From: Natranaeroarchaeum sulfidigenes
Lineage (GTDB): Archaea; Halobacteriota; Halobacteria; Halobacteriales; Natronoarchaeaceae
Assembly (NCBI RefSeq): GCF_017094485.1
Contig: NZ_CP064786.1
Span: 186,001-250,000 of the forward strand
Reading direction: 5' to 3'
DNA: 64,000 nucleotides
The notes under the pieces were generated by a model that saw only the letters and a list, made by a program, of their open reading frames with translations, was not told the origin of the DNA and made no database searches. The position numbers were made by a program, and so were the translations under genes. Position 1 is the stretch's first letter. Every line of letters starts with the position of its first letter. This document shows, piece by piece, positions 56,628 to 64,000 of the stretch.

Positions 56628-57323
56628 ATGCGGTTTGTTATCATAGGCGCTGGCCGAGTTGGACTGCGGACCGGTCGCGTACTACAGGAAGAGGGACACG
56701 AGGTGACGCTGGTAGAACGCGATGCAGCGCTCGCGGAGCGCGCGCGCGATCAGGGGTTCGATGTCGTCGGTGGCGATGGTTCCCGTGAGGAGGTGCTCGA
56801 ACGGGCCGAAATCGATGAGGCTGATGCACTGGGTGCGCTCACGGGGGACCTCAATACGAACTTCGCAGCCTGTCTGATCGGCAAGCACCACGGCTGTCGG
56901 ACGATCCTGCGGATCGACGAGGACTACCGCGAGAATATTTACCGGAAGTACGCAGAGGCGGTCGACGAGATCGTCTACCCAGAGCGGCTAGGTGCGATCG
57001 GGGCGAAAAATGCCCTGCTTGGCGGCGATATCCGTGCGATCGCCGATATTGCCCAGAACCTGCAGGTCGTCGAGTTGACGGTGACTGAGGAAGCACCGAC
57101 GCGAGGGTACACGATCAGCGAGCTCCAGCTTCCCGCGGATGCGACCGTGCTGGCGTTCGGAAAGGAGGGCGAACCGCTCGATATTCCCGATCCGGACGAG
57201 TCACTGGAGGAGGGCGACCGACTGGTCGTGCTCGCCGACTTCGACGTGCTTGGTGATGTGCGACAGATACTGGTCGGCGACAACAGCCGCGCCGCCGCGC
57301 AGGCGGGCGCGGGAGGTGTCTAA
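56628..57323 (+). CDS. trkA: TrkA-family potassium transport regulator (RCK N and C domains)
   Basis: Cytoplasmic NAD-binding gating subunit of a Trk-type K+ channel. 231 residues: RCK-N (MRFVIIGAGRVGLRTGRVL, with the ribose acid in LVERD; DVVGGDGSREEVLERA) to about 140, then RCK-C (about 145-220: LQVVELTVTEEAPTRGYTISELQLPADATVLAF ... EGDRLVVLADFDVLGDVRQIL). No TrkH channel gene lies in the window. The next gene, a RAM-domain protein, begins at the base after its stop. Confidence 0.93.
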   Translation: MRFVIIGAGRVGLRTGRVLQEEGHEVTLVERDAALAERARDQGFDVVGGDGSREEVLERAEIDEADALGALTGDLNTNFAACLIGKHHGCRTILRIDEDYRENIYRKYAEAVDEIVYPERLGAIGAKNALLGGDIRAIADIAQNLQVVELTVTEEAPTRGYTISELQLPADATVLAFGKEGEPLDIPDPDESLEEGDRLVVLADFDVLGDVRQILVGDNSRAAAQAGAGGV

Positions 57324-57554
57324 ATGGTTACTGCATACGTCATGATCAAGGCGAACACGGGGGAGGCGGACCGGCTACGTGAAGAGATCGACGGAATCGA
57401 CGGTGTCGAGGACGCACATATCGTTGCCGGTGACGTCGACATAATCGCCAAGGTGCTCGTCGAGACGCCCGGCGAAGTGAAAAATATCGCCGCCACGGCG
57501 ATTCAGGACGTCGACGGTGTCGAGGACACACACACCTATATCGCGATGGACTAA
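57324..57554 (+). CDS. Stand-alone RAM-domain protein (Lrp/AsnC ligand-binding type), copy 2
   Basis: 76 residues, MVTAYVMIKANTGEADRLREE ... VEDAHIVAGDVDIIAKVLVETPGEVKNIAATAIQDVDGVEDTHTYIAMD. No DNA-binding part. Its ATG follows the trkA stop with no gap (TAAATG), so trkA and this gene are cotranscribed and probably work together. Paralogue of the divergent gene at 56279; the two have the same length and align without gaps. Confidence 0.9.
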   Translation: MVTAYVMIKANTGEADRLREEIDGIDGVEDAHIVAGDVDIIAKVLVETPGEVKNIAATAIQDVDGVEDTHTYIAMD

Positions 57555-58078
57555 AGCGGCATGCCACCGCGGGCAGCGTCGTCTGCACTCCCGTTCTGTT
57601 GTGCTCGTTTCAGTAGCCCGGCGACCGGCTCGCCGTACTCGTAGCCGGGGATGACACCCTGCACGTAGGTTCCCTCAGTAAAATCGATGACGGCTTTTGC
57701 GGCGTCGACGCCCCGACTCGCATTCCAGGCGCGCAGCCCGAACGTCGCCGTAACCGTTTCGCTCTCGCGTTCGATCGTGGGCTCGTCGGTGTCGCTGACG
57801 TCGGCTGCGTGGTAGGCGTCGGCCAGCCGTCGTTCGAGCGTGTCGAACCAGCCATCAGCGACGGCGGTTCCGACCGTCTGGTCCGTGACCACGGCGTCGA
57901 GCGTCGGAACGCGGACCTCGATCTCGAAGACAGCGTCTCGCTCACCCTCGGCAGAACGGGCCCGAACGTCGGCATCGAACGGTGTCGTCGTACACTCGTA
58001 GCCGTCCGCTGTCGGCTCGAACGCATCGTGGCGGTCGAGCGCGCGACGTGCTGGCTCGGGGATTTCGTCAGTTGTCAT
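57551..58078 (-). CDS. Conserved haloarchaeal protein (DUF5813-like)
   Basis: 175 residues, acidic, soluble. Text such as PEPARRALDRHDAFEPTADGYECTTTPFDADV and GLRAWNASRGVDAAKAVIDFTEGTYVQGVIPGYEYGEPVAGLLKRAQ resembles a haloarchaeal family I recall as DUF5813; the number is uncertain. No catalytic motif stands out. Its stop overlaps that of the convergent RAM gene in four bases (CTAA). Confidence 0.75.
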   Translation of the reverse strand: MTTDEIPEPARRALDRHDAFEPTADGYECTTTPFDADVRARSAEGERDAVFEIEVRVPTLDAVVTDQTVGTAVADGWFDTLERRLADAYHAADVSDTDEPTIERESETVTATFGLRAWNASRGVDAAKAVIDFTEGTYVQGVIPGYEYGEPVAGLLKRAQQNGSADDAARGGMPL

Positions 58079-58145
58079 TGATACTCTCTGGGGCTTTGTC
58101 GGACATGGGCGTTGCGCTCTCGACAGCCCAAAACGTGCTCAAATT

Positions 58146-58529
58146 CTATATGTCGTCGCGGAGGACGGACCGCACTGCCTGTGCGACGGTGTTGAAATCG
58201 CCCATTGTGAGGCTATCCGTGGTGACGAAAACACCCTCGCGTTCGTCGGTCACACGGAGGAGAAATCCGTTGTCGAAGACGCGGATCGTGTAGTTGTAAT
58301 CGCCGAGTTCGGTTCCCTCGTAGGCTGCCTGTGCGGTCTTGAAGCCGCGCCACTCGTGACCGATGAAACTGGTGAGGTCGGCGTCTCGCTCCAGATCCTC
58401 CCGGAGGTAGAGCTGTTCGTAGTCGTCGCGTGTGAAGTACGTCACCGATCGGAGGCTGTCACCGAGCGACGTCCGACTCGTTCGCACGATGTTGTCAGCT
58501 GCTTCGTCCGCGAGTAGCTGGCTCGCCAT
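58146..58529 (-). CDS. Conserved haloarchaeal protein of unknown function
   Basis: 127 residues, acidic, alpha plus beta: a helical start (MASQLLADEAADNIVRTSRTSLGDSLRSVTYFTRDDYEQLYLREDLE) followed by strands (YNYTIRVFDNGFLLRVTDEREGVFVTTDSLTMGDFNTVAQAVRSVL). The second half looks like a small ligand- or protein-binding domain. No family name is offered. Same strand as the gene before it, 67 bases apart. Confidence 0.75.
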   Translation of the reverse strand: MASQLLADEAADNIVRTSRTSLGDSLRSVTYFTRDDYEQLYLREDLERDADLTSFIGHEWRGFKTAQAAYEGTELGDYNYTIRVFDNGFLLRVTDEREGVFVTTDSLTMGDFNTVAQAVRSVLRDDI

Positions 58530-58709
58530 ATCACATGGTCGTTTGTTGTGAATGATTAAGTAACTGGTCCTGTCCGACGGTGGATCGCTCTGCAGTCAAT
58601 GACTTCGAACACTGAAGTGTATTACTACAAAAATTAAAGTGAAGCATTCACAACCCACATGCCGCCGTGGACCACCAAGGTTAAATGAGCGAGCGGCCAA
58701 CGCCCCGGT

Positions 58710-58859
58710 ATGGCTTCATTCGAGAAAGCAGAGGATCGAATCCTCAGCAAGATGATCTGTATGCGATGCAACGCGCGCAACGCCGAAGGAGCGGACCGCT
58801 GTCGCAAATGTGGCTACGGGAAACTGCGGCCCAAAGCCAAGGAAGCGCGCTCCGCCTAG
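58710..58859 (+). CDS. rpl40e: 50S ribosomal protein L40e
   Basis: 49 residues: [20 protein letters not shown], then [15 protein letters not shown] and a basic end [14 protein letters not shown]. The four zinc Cys (CMRC and CRKC) and the length match archaeal L40e. Basic, unlike its neighbours, as expected for a ribosomal protein. Its TAG shares CTAG with the convergent hydrolase gene. The upstream 180 bases hold only promoter-like AT-rich text near 58620-58645. Confidence 0.95.
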   Translation: MASFEKAEDRILSKMICMRCNARNAEGADRCRKCGYGKLRPKAKEARSA

Positions 58860-59467
58860 TCCTCCGGATATTTCGGTTCTCGTTTCTCCGCACGCGTCAG
58901 CGCTGTCTCTATAACGTCTCGGACGTCGCCGTGGAACTCGCCGCCGTGGCCCGCGTACATGTGTTCGACCGAGTCCGGAAGTCGGTCGAGGATTCGCTCG
59001 ATGCTTTCGATGAGTTGCTCGCGCGACTGGCCGGGGCGATCCGTACGTCCGAAACTACCGTCGTCGAAGGCACCGTCGTCGTGGACCACGACATCGCCAC
59101 TGAATATCGTCGACTCGCTGATCAGCGAGATGTGATCATCCGCGTGCCCGGGCGTGTGGACGACGTCAAACGCCTCGTCACCGATGACGATCTCCTCGCC
59201 ATCGACGAGTCCGTTGGTCCGTCGCGGGTGGCTGTCGTAGGCGAAACAGTCCGCGTCGAATCGGTCTAGCACGGCGTCGAGTTGCTGGACGTGATCGCCG
59301 TGCTGGTGAGTTATCACCACGGCGTCTAGCTCGTCAGTATGCTCCGCGATGACGTCCTCCACGCCCGGCATGGCCCCGGCGTCAATCAGTGTCGTGCGCT
59401 TACCCGGTACGAGATAGGCGTTACAGGTGAACGACTCGGCGTCTGCGGTGACGTTAATCACGTCCAT
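58856..59467 (-). CDS. Metallo-beta-lactamase-fold hydrolase (glyoxalase II-like)
   Basis: 203 residues from the ATG at 59467 ([22 protein letters not shown]). Zinc motif [14 protein letters not shown] (H-x-H-x-D-H), next ligands in [32 protein letters not shown] (bridging Asp) and the last His in YAGHGGEFH. All metal ligands are intact. Thiolester or lactone hydrolysis is likely; substrate not known. An upstream in-frame start at 59518 adds 17 residues of non-family text and was rejected. Confidence 0.9.
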   Translation of the reverse strand: MDVINVTADAESFTCNAYLVPGKRTTLIDAGAMPGVEDVIAEHTDELDAVVITHQHGDHVQQLDAVLDRFDADCFAYDSHPRRTNGLVDGEEIVIGDEAFDVVHTPGHADDHISLISESTIFSGDVVVHDDGAFDDGSFGRTDRPGQSREQLIESIERILDRLPDSVEHMYAGHGGEFHGDVRDVIETALTRAEKREPKYPED

Positions 59468-59602
59468 ACGCGGAGTATGTGGGGGGAACGCCGAAAACGG
59501 TGGGGTTGCGGATCCCATGACCCCGGCACTGCACCGAGACAGATGGCTCCCCGCCCCGAAAAGAACAAGATTTTAAACGACGGTCGGGTAAGACCCACCA
59601 CT

Positions 59603-59755
59603 ATGGGTAAGAAATCGAAATCGAAGAAAAAGCGCCTCGCCAAACTGGAGCGACAGAACAGTCGCGTCCCGGCGTGGGTGATGATCAAGACCGACCGTGA
59701 CGTCACGCGCAACCCGAAGCGACGCAACTGGCGGCGACAGAGCACTGACGAATAA
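59603..59755 (+). CDS. rpl39e: 50S ribosomal protein L39e
   Basis: 50 residues, highly basic: [49 protein letters not shown]. Complete match to the archaeal/eukaryotic L39e pattern with the NPKRRNWRR core. TATA-like ATTTTAAACG about 25-30 bases upstream (59571-59580). Its stop overlaps the L31e start (TAATG). Confidence 0.97.
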   Translation: MGKKSKSKKKRLAKLERQNSRVPAWVMIKTDRDVTRNPKRRNWRRQSTDE

Positions 59756-60033
59756 TGAGCGCAAGTGATTTCGAGGAACGGGTCATGACCGTTCCCCTGC
59801 GAGACGCCAAGGCCGAACCGAAACACAAGCGCGCAGACCGTGCGATGAAGCTCGTCCGCGAGCACCTCGCCCAGCACTTCTCGGTCGAGGAAGAGAACGT
59901 CCGGCTGGATTCCTCGATCAACGAGAAAGTCTGGTCGCGCGGCCGCAAGAAACCGCCGAGCAAGCTTCGCGTGCGCGCCGCCCGCTTCGAGGAAGAGGGC
60001 GAAAGCATCGTCGAAGCAGAGCACGCAGAGTAA
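59755..60033 (+). CDS. rpl31e: 50S ribosomal protein L31e
   Basis: 92 residues: [75 protein letters not shown]. This is the whole L31e fold with the conserved [11 protein letters not shown] loop. The order L39e-L31e-aIF6 is a standard archaeal arrangement; one-base overlap before and two-base gap after. Confidence 0.97.
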   Translation: MSASDFEERVMTVPLRDAKAEPKHKRADRAMKLVREHLAQHFSVEEENVRLDSSINEKVWSRGRKKPPSKLRVRAARFEEEGESIVEAEHAE

Positions 60034-60035
60034 CT

Positions 60036-60701
60036 TTGCTTCGCGCCGCGTTCACCGGATCCGCGTACGTCGGTGTCTTCGCGACGGCTACTGACGAGTA
60101 TCTGCTGGTCCGCCCCGATGCAGACGACGACCTGGTCGACGCGATGGCCGACGAACTGGACGTTACGGCCGTCCCGACGACGGTCGCTGGCTCCGGAACG
60201 GTCGGGGCGCTCGCCACCGGCAACGAGAACGGACTGCTGGTAACGAGCCGGATCGTCGATCACGAGCGCGAACGCCTCGAAGACGAGACCGGCAGCGACG
60301 TCTACGAGCTTCCGGGCAGGATCAACGCCGCCGGGAACGTCGTCCTCGCGAACGACTACGGCGCGTACGTCCACCCCGAACTCTCCGAGGAGGCAGTCTC
60401 AACCGTCGAAGACGCCCTCGACGTCCCCGTCGAACAGGGCAAACTCGCCGGTGTCCGTACCGTCGGAACCGCCGCAGTGGCGACCGCCGATGGCGTCCTC
60501 TGTCACCCGAAGACCACTGATACCGAACTCGACTATCTCGAGGAGCTCCTCGATGTCCGAGCGGACGTGGGGACGATCAACTACGGTGGCCCGCTCGTTG
60601 GCTCCGGGCTGGTTGCCAACGAGCATGGCTATCTCGTCGGCGAGGACACGACCGGTCCCGAACTCGGCCGGATCGAGGACGCGCTGGGCTATATCGACTG
60701 A
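60036..60701 (+). CDS. eif6: Translation initiation factor aIF6
   Basis: 221 residues, anti-association factor that keeps 50S from joining 30S. TTG start ([27 protein letters not shown]), two bases after the L31e stop; no ATG or GTG fits the conserved N-terminus. The five-fold pentein repeat is visible as recurring GNV/G-x-L-x-x-N segments: [63 protein letters not shown]. Confidence 0.96.
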   Translation: MLRAAFTGSAYVGVFATATDEYLLVRPDADDDLVDAMADELDVTAVPTTVAGSGTVGALATGNENGLLVTSRIVDHERERLEDETGSDVYELPGRINAAGNVVLANDYGAYVHPELSEEAVSTVEDALDVPVEQGKLAGVRTVGTAAVATADGVLCHPKTTDTELDYLEELLDVRADVGTINYGGPLVGSGLVANEHGYLVGEDTTGPELGRIEDALGYID

Positions 60702-60770
60702 GACGATCCGTTTTCGGGCTGTTGCCCACGCGGATCAACGTTTTTGACTTTCTGTGACGTACGTCCGTGT

Positions 60771-61208
60771 ATGAGCACTGTTAGCGAAACTATCCACGTC
60801 CCAGCACCAGTCGATGAGGTATTCGGGTTTCTCGACGATCCGGACAACCACATGGCCGTGACTCCCAGTATCGCCAATATCGACAACGTAGAGCGGCTCG
60901 AAAACGGCGGAAAACGCCTCGATCACACCTTCCGGATGGCTGGCGTCCCCCTCGATGGGGAGCTGGTTCAGACCGTCCACGAGCCCGACGAGCGGATGGT
61001 CTTCGAGATGCGTGGGCGGCTCGAAGGCGAGATTGAGCTCCAGTTCGAGGCCGAAGACGGCGGGACACGGCTGACGTACGCGGCGACCTACGAGATCCCC
61101 GGGAATGTGCTGTCGGCCGTCGCAGAGCCGTTTGCACGGCGGTACAACGAGCGAGAGCTCCGGACAACGCTGGAAAACGTCCAGACGCACTTCGAGCTCG
61201 CAGACTGA
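60771..61208 (+). CDS. SRPBCC (START-like) family protein
   Basis: 145 residues from the ATG at 60771 (MSTVSETIHVPAPVDEVFGFLDDPDNH). Helix-grip fold of the polyketide cyclase/CoxG group: NIDNVERLENGGKRLDHTFRM, DERMVFEMRGRLEGEIELQFEAEDGGTRLTYAATYEIPG and a long C-terminal helix FARRYNERELRTTLENVQTHFEL. It would bind a hydrophobic ligand. It interrupts the usual run of translation genes between aIF6 and L18Ae. Confidence 0.88.
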   Translation: MSTVSETIHVPAPVDEVFGFLDDPDNHMAVTPSIANIDNVERLENGGKRLDHTFRMAGVPLDGELVQTVHEPDERMVFEMRGRLEGEIELQFEAEDGGTRLTYAATYEIPGNVLSAVAEPFARRYNERELRTTLENVQTHFELAD

Positions 61209-61270
61209 CTCGATTCCGGTGGCATCTCCGAGTAGCAAGGTTCTTCCGACTTCGGAGCCGATCAGGTGGT

Positions 61271-61444
61271 ATGAGCCAATACACGGTTACCGGCAAGTTT
61301 CAGGCTCGCGACGGCTGGCAGGAGTTCGAATCCACAGTCGACGCGGAGAACGAGGACGTCGCAGAAGAACACATCTACGCCAACATTGGGAGCCAGCACG
61401 GCCTCAAGCGGACCCAGATCGAGATCGAGGGTGTCGAACAATGA
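61271..61444 (+). CDS. rplX: 50S ribosomal protein L18Ae (LX)
   Basis: 57 residues: MSQYTVTGKFQARDGWQEFE, STVDAENEDVAEEHIYANIG, SQHGLKRTQIEIEGVEQ. Matches archaeal L18Ae/LX in length and pattern. Its TGA overlaps the prefoldin start (ATGATG), giving translational coupling; this pair is conserved among archaea. Confidence 0.93.
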   Translation: MSQYTVTGKFQARDGWQEFESTVDAENEDVAEEHIYANIGSQHGLKRTQIEIEGVEQ

Positions 61445-61905
61445 TGGGCGGTGGCGGTGGACAACAACAACTACAGGAGTTGAGCCAGCAGCTACAGGAG
61501 ATTCAACAGCAGGTCGAGGTACTCGAAGGTGAGATCGACAAGCTCGAAACCGAATCCGACGAGATCGACGAGGCCATCGAGGCCATCGAAACGCTCGAAT
61601 CCGGCTCGACGGTGCAGGTTCCACTCGGCGGTGACGCCTACCTGCGCGCCGAGGTACAGGACATCGACGAGGTGATCGTCGGGCTCGGCGGCGGCTACTC
61701 TGCCGAGCAAGAGCAGGATGATGCCATCGAGACGCTCAAAGCAAAGCAGGAGACCGTCAGCGAAGAGATCGAGAGCGTCGAAGCGCAGATCGAGGAGCTC
61801 GAAGACGAAAGCAGCCAGATCGAAGAGCAGGCCCAGCAGCTCCAGCAACAGCAGATGCAACAGCAGATGGCACAGATGCAAGAGCAGGGCGGCGACGACG
61901 AGTAA
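61441..61905 (+). CDS. pfdA: Prefoldin alpha subunit
   Basis: 154 residues, hexameric chaperone jellyfish subunit. Two long coiled coils, about 8-55 (LQELSQQLQEIQQQVEVLEG) and 95-145 (DDAIETLKAKQETVSEEIESVEAQIEELEDE), flank the beta hairpin core VQVPLGGDAYLRAEVQDIDEVIVGLGGGYSAEQ. Gln-rich tail. The start may be either of two adjacent ATGs (61441 or 61444). Lies between L18Ae and ftsY, the standard order. Confidence 0.95.
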   Translation: MMGGGGGQQQLQELSQQLQEIQQQVEVLEGEIDKLETESDEIDEAIEAIETLESGSTVQVPLGGDAYLRAEVQDIDEVIVGLGGGYSAEQEQDDAIETLKAKQETVSEEIESVEAQIEELEDESSQIEEQAQQLQQQQMQQQMAQMQEQGGDDE

Positions 61906-61908
61906 GGG

Positions 61909-63009
61909 ATGTTCGACAGTCTCAAGGAAAAACTCGGGAGCTTTCGCGAGGAGGTCGAGGAGTCCGCGGAAGAGAAGGTCGACGCTGATGCGGAGACGCA
62001 GGCAGAGACGGACGCCGACGTGACAGCCGCAACCGCGGATGCAACAGATCAGGCAGCAGACCCGACGACTCCCGAACCAGCCGGTACTGGCCCCGACCCG
62101 ACAGAGGAGTCGGATGGTCCCGGTTTCGCCAAGCGTGCGAAGTCGGCCGCAACCGGCCAGACTATTATCGAGGCCGAAGACGTCGAAGCGCCACTTGACG
62201 AACTCGAGATGGCGCTGCTCCAGAGCGACGTCGAGCTCACGGTCGTCGACGAGATTCTAGCGACGATCCGTGAGGAGACGATCGGCGAGACCCACCTGAT
62301 CACGAAGAGTACGACCGGCGTGGTCCAGCGCGCGCTCCGGAAAGCGCTGGTTGATGTCATCAGCGTTGGTCAGTTCGACTTCGAAGAGCGCGTCGCCGCG
62401 GCCGATAAACCGCTCGTGATCATCTTCACGGGCGTCAACGGCGTCGGCAAGACGACCTCGATCGCAAAGATGGCGAAGTACCTCGAAGAGCGAGGCTACT
62501 CGTCGGTGCTTGCGAACGGCGACACCTACCGTGCGGGTGCCAACGAACAGATAGAAGAGCACGCCGAGGCGCTCGACAAGAAGCTAATCACCCACCAGCA
62601 GGGTGGCGACCCCGCTGCGGTGATCTACGACGGCGTCGAGTACGCGGAAGCGAACGATGTCGATGTCGTACTCGGCGATACGGCCGGTCGGCTCCACACT
62701 AGCGACGACTTGATGGAGCAATTAGAGAAGATCGAACGCGTCGTCGACCCGGACATGACGCTGTTCGTCGACGAAGCGGTCGCCGGGCAGGATGCCGTCC
62801 AGCGCGCTCGGCAGTTCAACGATGCCGCCGAGATCGACGGTGCGATCCTGACGAAAGCGGACGCCGATTCGCAGGGTGGCGCTGCCATCTCGATCGCCCA
62901 CGTCACCGGGAAGCCGATCCTCTTTCTCGGCGTCGGGCAGGGCTACGAGCATCTAGAACAGTTCGAGCCCGAACGGCTGGTCGATCGGCTGCTCGGCCTC
63001 GACGGATAA
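61909..63009 (+). CDS. ftsY: Signal recognition particle receptor FtsY
   Basis: 366 residues. An acidic A domain (about 1-70, rich in D, E, T) attaches it to the membrane; then the N helical bundle (EMALLQSDVELTVVDEILATIR) and the G domain: GVNGVGKTTSIAKMA (G1), NGDTYRAGANEQ, VLGDTAGRLHTSDDLMEQLEK (G3), LTKADADSQGGAAIS (G4) and FLGVGQGYEHLEQFEPERLVDRLLG. Receives the SRP-ribosome complex. Four bases after pfdA; same operon. Confidence 0.96.
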   Translation: MFDSLKEKLGSFREEVEESAEEKVDADAETQAETDADVTAATADATDQAADPTTPEPAGTGPDPTEESDGPGFAKRAKSAATGQTIIEAEDVEAPLDELEMALLQSDVELTVVDEILATIREETIGETHLITKSTTGVVQRALRKALVDVISVGQFDFEERVAAADKPLVIIFTGVNGVGKTTSIAKMAKYLEERGYSSVLANGDTYRAGANEQIEEHAEALDKKLITHQQGGDPAAVIYDGVEYAEANDVDVVLGDTAGRLHTSDDLMEQLEKIERVVDPDMTLFVDEAVAGQDAVQRARQFNDAAEIDGAILTKADADSQGGAAISIAHVTGKPILFLGVGQGYEHLEQFEPERLVDRLLGLDG

Positions 63010-63017
63010 TCGGGCCC

Positions 63018-64000
63018 TCATGCTTTTAGCCGTTCCAGGCGTGCGTAGCGCCCCGTGTGCCAACCGGTGACGACTGCGACGATTCCGCCGAGCGCGAGCG
63101 CGAGCGCAAACCCGGCGGCGTACACCTCGGTCGGCGTTACCAGCAGTCCCTCGATACCGACTGTCGACGCCGCAATGCGGTTTAACGCGTTTCTGAGTAA
63201 CGGCGTCGCAGCGACTCCGAGTAGCCCGCCGACGATCCCGACGACCAGTCCCTGTGTACCGATCGTGGCGGCGAGCAAACGCTGTGAGAGCCCGATCGCT
63301 CGCAGTGCGGCGAGTTCGTCGCGCTGCTGGTAGGCGACGAGAACGAACAGGTTAACCAGCAAGATGGTGCTACCGACGACCGCCAGTCCGACAAGGGTCG
63401 CCCCGCTTGCGATCACGACCGGCCTGTCGGTGAGCATCATCTCGACCTGTTCCTCGCTCGTCCGGACGGCGTACTCCGGATACTCGTTCTGGATGTCATC
63501 GCGGACGGCTGTGCTGTCGGCATCGTCCGTGGTATCCGCCATGACGAACGTCGCCCGATCGGTCCCGCTCGTCCCGGCGATATACTGCAGGTCCGCGAGC
63601 GGGACGGTCGCGGCGGGCTCCCCGAGTAGCGTCGAGTGGTGGGCGGACGTACCGACGACAGTGAATTCCCTGTCGGCTCGCTCCCTGCTCGCGCCGATCC
63701 GGACGGTGTCGCCGACCGAGACGTCGAGGGCGTCGGCGGTCCGCGGATCGAGAACGATCTCGCTCCGCACGGGGTCCGAGCGTGGCGCGTTTCGGTAATC
63801 CGCGGGATCGAGCTCGAAACCGTCGCCCTCCTGGAAGTCGTAGCCCCCGTGGGTCTCGTGAACGCCGACGGCCGGGATGCGCTGGAGTTCACCCTCGTCG
63901 GTTCCCAGATACACGTCGTGTAATGCGATCGGTGCGGCGGTTCGGACGTCCTCTCTGTCGTTTATCGACGCCGCCACCTCGCTGGCGTCGACGATCCCGT
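63018..64000 (-). CDS. FtsX-like (MacB-type) ABC transporter permease, 5' end outside window
   Basis: The frame stays open to the window edge, so the N-terminal helix and more lie beyond. Visible: an extracytoplasmic domain (LDPRTADALDVSVGDTVRIGASRERADREFTVVGTSAHHSTLLGE) and then the C-terminal FtsX domain with three helices and the cytoplasmic coupling loop YQQRDELAALRAIGLSQRLLAATIGTQGLVVGIVGGLLG. Such permeases work with an ATPase in lipoprotein or lipid release. Its end converges on ftsY with eight bases between. Confidence 0.88.
   Translation of the reverse strand, partial: GIVDASEVAASINDREDVRTAAPIALHDVYLGTDEGELQRIPAVGVHETHGGYDFQEGDGFELDPADYRNAPRSDPVRSEIVLDPRTADALDVSVGDTVRIGASRERADREFTVVGTSAHHSTLLGEPAATVPLADLQYIAGTSGTDRATFVMADTTDDADSTAVRDDIQNEYPEYAVRTSEEQVEMMLTDRPVVIASGATLVGLAVVGSTILLVNLFVLVAYQQRDELAALRAIGLSQRLLAATIGTQGLVVGIVGGLLGVAATPLLRNALNRIAASTVGIEGLLVTPTEVYAAGFALALALGGIVAVVTGWHTGRYARLERLKA

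Overview
The window is chromosomal DNA from a halophilic archaeon (class Halobacteria). The 16S rRNA begins with the archaeal ATTCCGGTTGATCC sequence. Predicted proteins are rich in Asp and Glu. Translation genes are of archaeal type (L18Ae, L31e, L39e, L40e, aIF6, prefoldin, Taw1, NOG1), an MC1 chromosomal protein is present, and many starts appear leaderless behind TATA-like boxes. I do not assign a genus.

Layout. 1-8600 is housekeeping: the end of a tryptophanyl-tRNA synthetase, a zinc-ribbon membrane protein, an Mrp/ApbC ATPase, pheST, pyrD, an AbrB-like protein and MC1. A hairpin followed by seven T lies between mrp and pheS. 8600-14600 is a complete rRNA operon (tandem promoters, 16S, tRNA-Ala, 23S, 5S) with long processing stems, a tRNA-like element just before 5S, and a hairpin/T terminator. 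14.8-17 kb holds a Tat-exported subtilase with a BsuPI-type proteinase-inhibitor gene directly behind it, followed by tRNA-Cys. 17.4-28 kb carries lipA, a MATE exporter, an M29 aminopeptidase, Fe-S assembly genes (SufU-like, SufS), an ABC-2 exporter, DUF424 and TPR proteins and a fructosamine-kinase-like protein. 28.5-32.7 kb is a complete five-gene bacterial-type PTS operon (EIIC, EIIA, HPr, EI, EIIB) ending in a terminator-like hairpin.

33.3-46.1 kb is a gene-poor, AT-richer stretch with a catabolic module: a DapA/KdgA-type aldolase, a universal stress protein, a TRAP transporter (DctP, DctQ, DctM), a fused LutB-LutA iron-sulfur protein, LutC and an IclR regulator with a palindrome over its promoter. 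The simplest reading is uptake of a small carboxylate or sugar acid, aldolase cleavage, and oxidation of lactate to pyruvate. 46-52.4 kb has a Sir2 deacylase, a cytochrome P450, MsrA, a flavodoxin-like protein, a HdeD-like membrane protein and Taw1. 52.5-64 kb is housekeeping again: riboflavin kinase/regulator plus RibB, two GTPases (EngB, NOG1), a TrkA protein with a free-standing RAM-domain gene on each side, ribosomal proteins L40e, L39e, L31e and L18Ae, aIF6, prefoldin alpha and FtsY, ending inside an FtsX-like permease.

Points of most interest: the protease-inhibitor pair between 5S and tRNA-Cys; the TRAP-Usp-aldolase-Lut module, whose LutA half has lost the cysteines of its first CCG domain; the PTS operon without a local 1-phosphofructokinase gene; a small-RNA or attenuator-like element before pheS; the tRNA-like element before 5S; and six convergent gene pairs whose stop codons interlock in four bases, four of them at CTAG. 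All functional calls come from reading motifs; no database search was run.
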